From the NCBI GenBank assembly GCA_003550325.1, contig QKWP01000370.1, positions 116,251-180,250 on the forward strand: a stretch of DNA of 64,000 bases, given 5' to 3'. Both the position numbers and the translations under genes were made by a program. The notes under the pieces are model-generated. The model did not search any database. It worked only from the letters and a program-made list of their open reading frames with translations, and had not been told where the DNA came from. This DNA is from Gigaspora rosea. Lineage: Eukaryota > Glomeromycota > Glomeromycetes > Diversisporales > Gigasporaceae. This document shows, in pieces, positions 57,865-64,000 of this stretch; the first letter of the stretch is position 1; every line of letters starts with the position of its first letter.

Positions 57865-58092
57865 ATGAGTTTGATAAACAAAGACAGAATAATATCAATT
57901 ATAGTAACGATCGCTTCACTAATACTAGACACCATTATCGCATTAATAATATACTTTGTACTACCAGAAATCCAAACTAAATTAGCTCAAGGCATAACAA
58001 TTACATTATTATCTGCAACAATAATATTTACAATCTATGCCCTCATCAGACCATTATATGACAGAAAATCAAACAACATCGACAACTGTTAA
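57865..58092 (+). CDS. Small two-pass membrane protein
   Basis: 75 codons with two hydrophobic segments (residues ~9-32 and ~44-61) separated by a short polar loop and ended by a charged tail. It overlaps the start of the next, damaged ORF (ATG at 58058). No family recognised. Shape alone would fit a viroporin-like or accessory membrane protein; that is inference. Confidence 0.55.
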   Translation: MSLINKDRIISIIVTIASLILDTIIALIIYFVLPEIQTKLAQGITITLLSATIIFTIYALIRPLYDRKSNNIDNC

Positions 58093-58275
58093 CTGCAATT
58101 GTAATTTATTAAATCTACCAGCATCTATATTACTACTTACACAATATTCGTAGCTATCATAACTATTCTCATAATCGAGTACAACCATCAAAGATATAAA
58201 AAGAGACTCTACAAACAGTTCTCTACTCTCTACGGACCATACAGAAATCAAGATACCAACACTGGCTGTTGTTAA
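58058..58275 (+). pseudogene. Small membrane protein, frameshifted
   Basis: Starts ATG at 58058 inside the previous ORF (MTENQTTSTTVNCNC...). The frame then fails, but a shifted frame from ~58110 gives SIYITTYTIFVAIITILIIE, then a basic YNHQRYKKRLYK stretch and ...NTGCC before TAA at 58273-58275. It looks like a small single-pass membrane protein with a one-base indel. The next ORF starts four bases later. Confidence 0.45.
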
Positions 58276-58278
58276 TCT

Positions 58279-58527
58279 ATGAATACTCAAAACCAAGATA
58301 TACAAACACCTGACCAAACTCAAACTATAATACTTACCATATCCATTTTTATCATACTCGTAATCATATCTATAGTTATATCAACCACCATATACTGCTG
58401 TTGTAAAAATAAAATCAAAAAAAGAAATTACCCAATTCACAATAATATACAAACACCTTCGCATATTTACCAAGATTCTATAACTAAAGAAATAGTTGTA
58501 AACGGAAGCAGATTACCACCTGTATGA
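58279..58527 (+). CDS. Small single-pass membrane protein
   Basis: 82 codons. Polar Gln-rich N-terminus, a membrane segment at residues ~16-39, then Cys-Cys-Cys (40-42, a possible palmitoylation site) and a basic stretch (KNKIKKR). Its TGA overlaps the next ATG as ATGA (58524-58527). Confidence 0.6.
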   Translation: MNTQNQDIQTPDQTQTIILTISIFIILVIISIVISTTIYCCCKNKIKKRNYPIHNNIQTPSHIYQDSITKEIVVNGSRLPPV

Positions 58528-58697
58528 ACATATTCAAAAGACTATTTGGGAAAAAGAAAAGAAGACAACACAGACAAAGACCACTACCAATACATATACC
58601 ACACCACCAAAGATATAACTATCTAGCAAATAACCAATTTAGACCTAATGCTCAAGAAATAGATAGATTACTAGGAACCACACGTACCAGAAGTTAA
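58524..58697 (+). CDS. Small basic protein
   Basis: 57 codons, starting in an ATGA overlap and ending in TAA directly before the next ATG. The N-terminus is amphipathic and very basic (MNIFKRLFGKKKRRQHRQR), and the rest is polar. No membrane segment. Too short to classify; the tight spacing on both sides is the main reason to call it. Confidence 0.5.
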   Translation: MNIFKRLFGKKKRRQHRQRPLPIHIPHHQRYNYLANNQFRPNAQEIDRLLGTTRTRS

Positions 58698-59045
58698 ATG
58701 AGTGTACAATTCCTTACACTCACGATACCTACCACAACTATATTCATAACAGTAACACCAACGCCTATATATACTACAGTACTTGCGAACAATACAGTAA
58801 CTACTACAATAACAAATACAATTAACTTAGAAGTAATAGCTACAATAATACCAAGCTACGTAAACGATACCAACGTTATTACCCAAGACATAGTATCTAT
58901 AGCACTACTAATATTTGCAATAGCAATAATAGTATTCATAAACTATAGACACAGATTAGGAAAGAAGCTCAAGATAGCCAATAATCATCTTGACCAAGCA
59001 AAAAGAATAGCAACTACATTAAAAAATACAATATCACCTAATTAA
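58698..59045 (+). CDS. Single-pass membrane protein with Thr-rich ectodomain
   Basis: 115 codons. Thr/Ile/Val-rich N-terminal half with two N-glycosylation sequons (NNT at residue 31, NDT at 56), a membrane segment at residues ~65-82 (IVSIALLIFAIAIIVFINY), then a basic, helical cytoplasmic tail. ATG follows the upstream TAA without a gap. Same overall plan as the 57161 protein but no PPxY. Confidence 0.6.
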   Translation: MSVQFLTLTIPTTTIFITVTPTPIYTTVLANNTVTTTITNTINLEVIATIIPSYVNDTNVITQDIVSIALLIFAIAIIVFINYRHRLGKKLKIANNHLDQAKRIATTLKNTISPN

Positions 59046-59057
59046 TAAGTTGAAAAA

Positions 59058-59368
59058 ATGACGAAACATCTACAAGCGAAACATATAACACTGCTGACGA
59101 ACTACTTGCAGATTTAGAGAAAAGAATACCAAAAGAAAAACCTAAATACAAACCATTAGACAAACATGGCAAAGAACTATATCAGAAATCTAAAATAATA
59201 ATTGATAATAGGAAACCTGCACAAAACGATATAATACAAGCCTATATCATTTATTCAATATGAAAAGAAGAAGATAACGAATATATTAAAGAAATAGCCA
59301 AAGCCTATAAACAAAACCTAGAAGAATTAATAAAATTGACAGAAACAAAATACAAAATAAGTGAATGA
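59058..59368 (+). pseudogene. Small charged ORF, damaged
   Basis: Reads MT.. and then, after a one-base shift, SETYNTADELLADLEKRIPK to ..ETKYKISE with one in-frame TGA in a YSI-stop-KEED context. Soluble, Lys/Glu-rich, probably helical. Its terminal TGA overlaps the next ATG (ATGA, 59365-59368). No family recognised. Confidence 0.4.
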
Positions 59369-59760
59369 ACGCTATAAAGAAATTATCCTATATTGAAGTA
59401 GAAAAGTGGAAATACAAATATCCATTTCATCCAGACCATACTCGACAATACCTATATTACTACAACGGATTTAGAGCATACTTTGAACAACCTATACACG
59501 AATTCCCTATACTGACTAAAGATATACCATCAAAAATTGGACAATCATTAAACGCTTTAGATAAAATATACTTCAGAAACAACGGAGACTTAAGAAAAAA
59601 GGATTTCCTAAAACAAGACGTACTCTCCTATATCAAATACGGACACATATTACAAAGACCTGAAATTATTAGAAAAGGATTACGAATAGGAAAACAAGAC
59701 ATCGAAAATTACATACAATATTGTCTATTCGCAAGTATCAAACCTATTATAACTCAATAA
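59365..59760 (+). CDS. Unrecognised 131-residue ORF
   Basis: Starts in an ATGA overlap with the preceding ORF and ends eight bases before the Gag-like ORF. Soluble, aromatic and basic (YIEVEKWKYKYPFHPDHTRQ, then YYYNGFRAYF); mixed helix likely. No signal or membrane segment. Position suggests a structural or Gag-associated protein. No motif I can name. Confidence 0.5.
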   Translation: MNAIKKLSYIEVEKWKYKYPFHPDHTRQYLYYYNGFRAYFEQPIHEFPILTKDIPSKIGQSLNALDKIYFRNNGDLRKKDFLKQDVLSYIKYGHILQRPEIIRKGLRIGKQDIENYIQYCLFASIKPIITQ

Positions 59761-59767
59761 AGAAGAA

Positions 59768-61459
59768 ATGGAAGCAACAATCGAAGACCCTGATATCACT
59801 AACCTTAACCTACTCAATTTAATGGGAGGAAAAATGATTAATAGAACAAACTGGCTTGAATGGAGTAATGAATTCGAAAAGAAGATCCAATCATTTATAC
59901 CAATCACTTTATTGACATTTGGATTTTATACAGGAAACCACAAAACAACGGGATACACTTTAATTGCAAATAACGCCATAGCAGCAAATAATGATGGAGC
60001 ATATAACATATTCTTTATAAGACAATTAATTACAAAAGCAATAACCCAATGCTTTACTAGAAATGCATACCAAGATGCAATGAGACATATTGACAGATAT
60101 GTATGTTGGTTCCCAAGAGACTTTAGAGATGGAAATAGAGTACTAGCAGAAGACTGGGAATCAGATTGGAATCAAAATAATGCCGCTCCAGTAACAGCAT
60201 TGTTAAATCCAAATAACTTTCCAAGATCATTAAACTATACAGTAACCGCAACAGACGGAGAAGCAAACACAAAACCAGGACAAGACATATTCACAGCCGA
60301 TTATAGTGCTACAGCAAACCCAAGAAGATCTAAACAACTATCATTCAGACTATATATGGATAAATTATATATAACAAGCGGAACAGTAAAAGAATTACAA
60401 GCAAGCTTCACAACTTTATGATTCTTACCAGAATATAACATTGCAAAAAGAGAAGACGAAAACTTTATAACGATCTATAATTAACAAAAAGACAACACAG
60501 GATATATCCAAGAATATAACCAAGGTCTACAATTACTCTTACAAGGAATGATACCTCAACCAGAAGAAAGATACCCAGAAGAAAACTATTGGGCCATGAT
60601 GAATTTATTTGATGCAAACATCAACAATGAATAAACCTTTTGGGCTGCATTAAAAAGAACATACACCTATTACAAAGAAAGTAGCATAGGCACAACACTA
60701 CGAAAACAACAAAAATCTACAGCATATTTTTATAAAAATAAAGAAATACAATTCTCTGACAAGAAAACTAAAGGAAAACCAAGAGAATATGTTGTATTCA
60801 ACATCCATAACGGAAAATGCTTTTCATGCGGAAAGAAAGGCCATTATATGAAAGATTGGCCAGACAAAGAAAATTTTAAAGGATTCAACCAATTCTACAA
60901 GTGAGGAAAAAGAAAAAGATATGGAAAACCTAAGACTAAGGAAGAAGAATATAAACAAAAATTTACTAAGGCATTTACCCAAGGTAAACCAGGTAGACCA
61001 AGAAAAGAAAGACCTGAAACTACAACCAAAGAATACACTAAGGAAGAAAGAGGAGATGCATTTGCAAGAATGATGGTAGCAAAAGCCAAAAAGTTCGAAA
61101 GAGAAAAGAATAAAGCTCTTAAAGAAAATACCAAATCTGAACAAGCAACATTTGGACAAGGAAGATATCCTAGAAGAGATAAATCTAAATTCTGTGAGAA
61201 TTGCAGGTCATATTCTCATAATACTGTGGACTGCTACGCTCATAGAAAAGAATTTGAAGTAGAAGACCCTATGATCCATTATGCTCAAAAACAAAGAGGA
61301 TGGCAAGGACGAACTCAACAACCAAATTATAAAAATTATAAAAACTACAGAAATAACCCAAGAAAAAATAGACAAATCTATAACGCTGAAGCAATTGATA
61401 ATAAAGACTTCGACGAATACCAAGGATATCAGGAATATCTCAAAGCTAAACAAGCCTAA
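59768..61459 (+). pseudogene. Gag-like protein with two zinc knuckles, four premature stops
   Basis: One frame throughout. MEATIEDPDITNLNLLNLMG leads into a probable capsid-type region (to ~60420), then a polar linker. A CCHC-type knuckle follows, CFSCGKKGHYMKDW (60818-60859), whose last Cys is Trp, then a basic Lys-rich segment and a normal knuckle CENCRSYSHNTVDC (61193-61234). Stops at 60419 (TGA), 60482 (TAA), 60632 (TAA) and 60902 (TGA) interrupt it before the terminal TAA at 61457. Gag-like identity rests on architecture (capsid-sized region, knuckles, protease following), not on a recognised capsid family. It should bind and package RNA. Confidence 0.6.
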
Positions 61460-61536
61460 CTTGCAAGTACAAACAACTACCATAAAAAAGAAGCATCTAA
61501 CCTTGAAATTCCAGAACATAGTGAAAATGAAGAAGC

Positions 61537-64000
61537 TCAATATTTTTAAAAGAGAGCCTGCGTGCTACTCAGGATTCACTCTCTCATAACTACACTGGTT
61601 GTAGCACAGAGTATAATCATTATAAATATTCTAAGCACAAATATATATGTAATATCGACAAATGTAAGGAATCATATCAATATAACAAATCATTAAATAA
61701 AGGACCTACTCTTCAAAACTATCTATACTCTGCCAATGAATATTCAAAATTATATTTTCCACCTCACACACGTATCAATAAAAGAAAACCTAAAGGAGCA
61801 AAAGGCTTTTACTTTGTAGCATTAGTAAATAATATACCTATGGAATTCAAACTAGATGAAGGAAGCACTAATACAATTATGGGCATAAACCATGCAAAAG
61901 CACTAGGAATGCATAATATAATAGAAAAACCAGCAACCGCAGAAGCAGTTGGAAGCAACGTACAAATACTAGGCAAAATACTAGTAAATCTCAAAATCAA
62001 TGAATATTTTACACCCAATGTAAAAATGGACATACTAAAAACCCAATCTAAATATATTCTCCTTAGCAACAAAACACAATTAGAACTCGGTATCACTAAA
62101 GACTTTAAAAACCAAATCATCAAAATCAATAAAAAACCTGTGTTAAACCAAAGAACCTTAAATAGTCTAGCAACCGGTTATGACAACTCATTCTATAGGA
62201 CTGGAGGGCATTATAACCTTTCTGGTTATGAAGAAATCCACAGACTGAATGTGCCCATTTCTCACCGATCTGTCTCTGAGCCTCATTATGGTTATCAGAG
62301 CAAACAAGAGAAAAAGGCACCCAACGTTAATAAATACTCCACACGAAACGACCACGTTATAAATAAACCAAAATCACAAGAGGAAAAGGACAATATTTTG
62401 AATAAACGACAGGAAGTCACAAAATATCTACCCTTCGACCCCACACTAGCCAAATACTTTAATAAAGAATCTTCTCAAAAGAATCGTGCCACGGACCATT
62501 GCAAAGAAATAAATTACAACAATAAATTTACTGAACCAAAACAAGAACCATATAAACATATCAGTCAGGCTCACATTAACAATGGGGCACTACGCATATT
62601 CTACGAACAATGCATGAAGAATAAACAACGAAAAAAAAAAATAGGTCTCACATGTAATGGAACCTGGCATGAAATTGTTGAAGCAGTTATCCAAACAGGA
62701 AGCAATCTGATCCAAACGTTTTTACAATATAAAGAACCATATCAGAAGGAAAATGATATGATGACCAAATGGATTGCATTACATACAGGAAATGCTGATG
62801 TACAAAATGACATTAGAATTATTGAAGGCAACAAATTAGCACAGCTAGAAATAGTTATACATGCATCAATGGGATTATCTATAAGTGATAAACTCATGCA
62901 GTCAAATGGTAAGGTAAACTGGAAAACAGAAAGTATTTCAGAAGAAATACAAAGAGCATATAACATAGGATCCAAATATTATGTATTACATATTGGAACA
63001 TCCAAAGACAGAAATAAGGATGAAGTTAAACAAAACCTCGAGGAAATACTTAAAAGAACAAAGAACACTGACATAATAATACTATTAGAAAACTCAGAGT
63101 CTAGTAAATGTTATGGTGCAACTATCCAAGAATTGGATGAAATACAGAGTAGTATACAGAACGAATTCCGATACAAGAAAGATTATCAAAACAATAATAA
63201 TCCGATGGACAGATTGAAGATATGTTTCGATACTCAACACTATTTTGAAGCAGGAGTTGGAAAAACTCTAGAAGAATATGAAGAAGTACTTCGCAAATAT
63301 GGAAATGAAATCAAGTTGTTCCACTTAAATAATGTGACAAAACAACATACATTAAGAGACGGCCGCATGATTAAACCAACAATATTCGGAAGTGGACAAA
63401 ATGTGCACGCACATATAATGTATGGACAATTACCACAAAGGATATTTGAAACAATAGTAAAGTATGCTAGTAAAGCAGTAGTCGAAACACCAAGAAAAAC
63501 AGAATTTGACTTAAAAGAACAAGTCAATGAAATAAAAATATTAAGATATTACGCTAGCGATATGATAACATCGGACAAAGAACTAGACAAAACATTACAA
63601 CAAAGGTTAAAAGACCTAGATAAATGGGATCCAACGAAAGGAATGAAATATATGCTTATACCGCAAGATATCACTATAAGTGAAGAAATACCAATAATTG
63701 GACCAGTAGGATTTACAGAATCAGTAACCTACTTAACAGAAACAATGGAAAGACTTACGTTAGAAAACCAAGAAAAATATCACGACAAGAAACGTGATAA
63801 AGAAGCTAAACAGATGCAAACTGAAAAACTTGGACAAATGCAATACAAAATTAATCAGCTATCTAATAAAATAGCAGATAAAGTAAATAAAACACCTCCG
63901 AGAACACCCAAAACACCTAGAACACCTACTTTAGGAGGCATGATGAACAGCATCAAAAGGAATACAGAAGAAATAAAAGCAGAAATTGAAAATAATCAGT
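61537..64000 (+). CDS. Polyprotein: retropepsin-like segment plus endonuclease IV domain (runs off the window)
   Basis: One frame, -1 to Gag, is open from ~61537 to the window edge (over 800 codons). 61800-62110 resembles a retropepsin (VALVNNIPMEFKLDEGST, then KALGM and KYILL), but the catalytic D-T/S-G reads D-E-G (D at 61855). From 62641 to ~63530 there is an endonuclease IV (Nfo)-type TIM barrel. Its aligned metal ligands are His 62860, His 62989 (YVLHIGTSK), Glu 63088 (LLENS), Asp 63229 and His 63238 (CFDTQHYFEAG), His 63322 (LFHLN), Asp 63358 and Glu 63484 (VVETP); only the His after Asp 63358 is replaced. Family members cut DNA at abasic sites using three metal ions. After the barrel come a charged coiled region and a TPPRTPKTPRTPT linker (~63890-63930). 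It lies downstream of Gag, so a Pol-like role is inferred. RT and integrase are not visible in the window. Confidence 0.75.

Noticed and set aside
48850..60904. Alternative genetic code with UGA read as Trp
   Set aside because: TAA and TAG stops and frameshifts are also present in the same elements, the gypsy TGAs fall at sites fitting lost Arg or other codons, and decay with biased transitions explains the data.
57161..64000. Integrated large DNA virus, because some encode endonuclease IV
   Set aside because: The zinc-knuckle Gag-like protein and retropepsin-like segment point to a retroelement-type Gag-Pol; no capsid, polymerase or other large-virus hallmark is visible. Not excluded until the sequence beyond 64000 is seen.
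57161..64000. Naming the right-hand element a caulimovirus relative or a retrovirus
   Set aside because: No RT, movement protein, integrase or LTR can be seen within the window, so the class cannot be assigned.

Overview
The window looks like repeat-dense, very AT-rich nuclear DNA of a filamentous or early-diverging fungus. A Glomeromycotina genome (Rhizophagus or Gigaspora type) is my best guess, from the composition, the mix of Ty3/gypsy, I-type LINE, Helitron and P-like transposase relics, and a captured ribonuclease-inhibitor-type LRR fragment. That assignment is inference. I see no intact ordinary host gene, and almost everything recognisable is a mobile element or its remains.

Layout. 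0-6.6 kb: a polypurine tract, a palindromic hAT MITE (862-1273), a duplicated repeat block, and a tRNA-headed retroposon (2610-5231) split by a 1.4-kb non-autonomous hAT element with an 8-bp target duplication. 6.6-15.9 kb: a nearly complete Ty3/gypsy element with LTRs, a Gag-protease ORF, a novel zinc-finger/coiled-coil ORF, RT-RNase H (damaged), an intact integrase and an extra ORF in the env position. A slippery A-AAU-UUU heptamer sits directly before the stop that separates the second ORF from pol. 16-26 kb: MITEs and a heavily decayed P-element-like transposase, itself interrupted by an element carrying six GAAAATAAGCTACC-type repeats. 26.4-28.4 kb: a TTA-flanked MITE and a hAT element that has captured an LRR gene fragment. 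32.9-34.1 kb: a C-depleted stretch. 34.5-37.3 kb: a Helitron Rep relic on the minus strand, split by a hAT-like element. 38.6-45.7 kb: small MITEs, a truncated retroposon, the 3' end of a second LTR element (minus strand) whose extra ORF resembles the one in the gypsy element, and a TIR element filled with a 23-bp minisatellite. 46.6-54.2 kb: a full-length but mutated LINE with a 19-bp target-site duplication. 54.4-55.7 kb: a hAT-like element with a TA-flanked MITE nested in it.

57.1-64.0 kb is the most unusual part. A run of small, tightly spaced, partly ATGA-overlapping ORFs (at least five with a membrane segment, one mucin-like with a C-terminal PPPY motif) is followed by a Gag-like ORF with two zinc knuckles. 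After that comes a long reading frame, open for more than 730 codons to the window edge, containing a retropepsin-like segment and then an endonuclease IV (Nfo)-type TIM barrel with eight of the nine metal-ligand positions preserved. A Gag-protease-endonuclease IV arrangement with a membrane-protein cassette upstream is not one I recognise from described retroelements or viruses. The window ends before any RT could be seen, so the class of the element is open. Most copies here carry stops or frameshifts, so the window records past activity; the gypsy integrase and the endonuclease IV frame are the best preserved parts.
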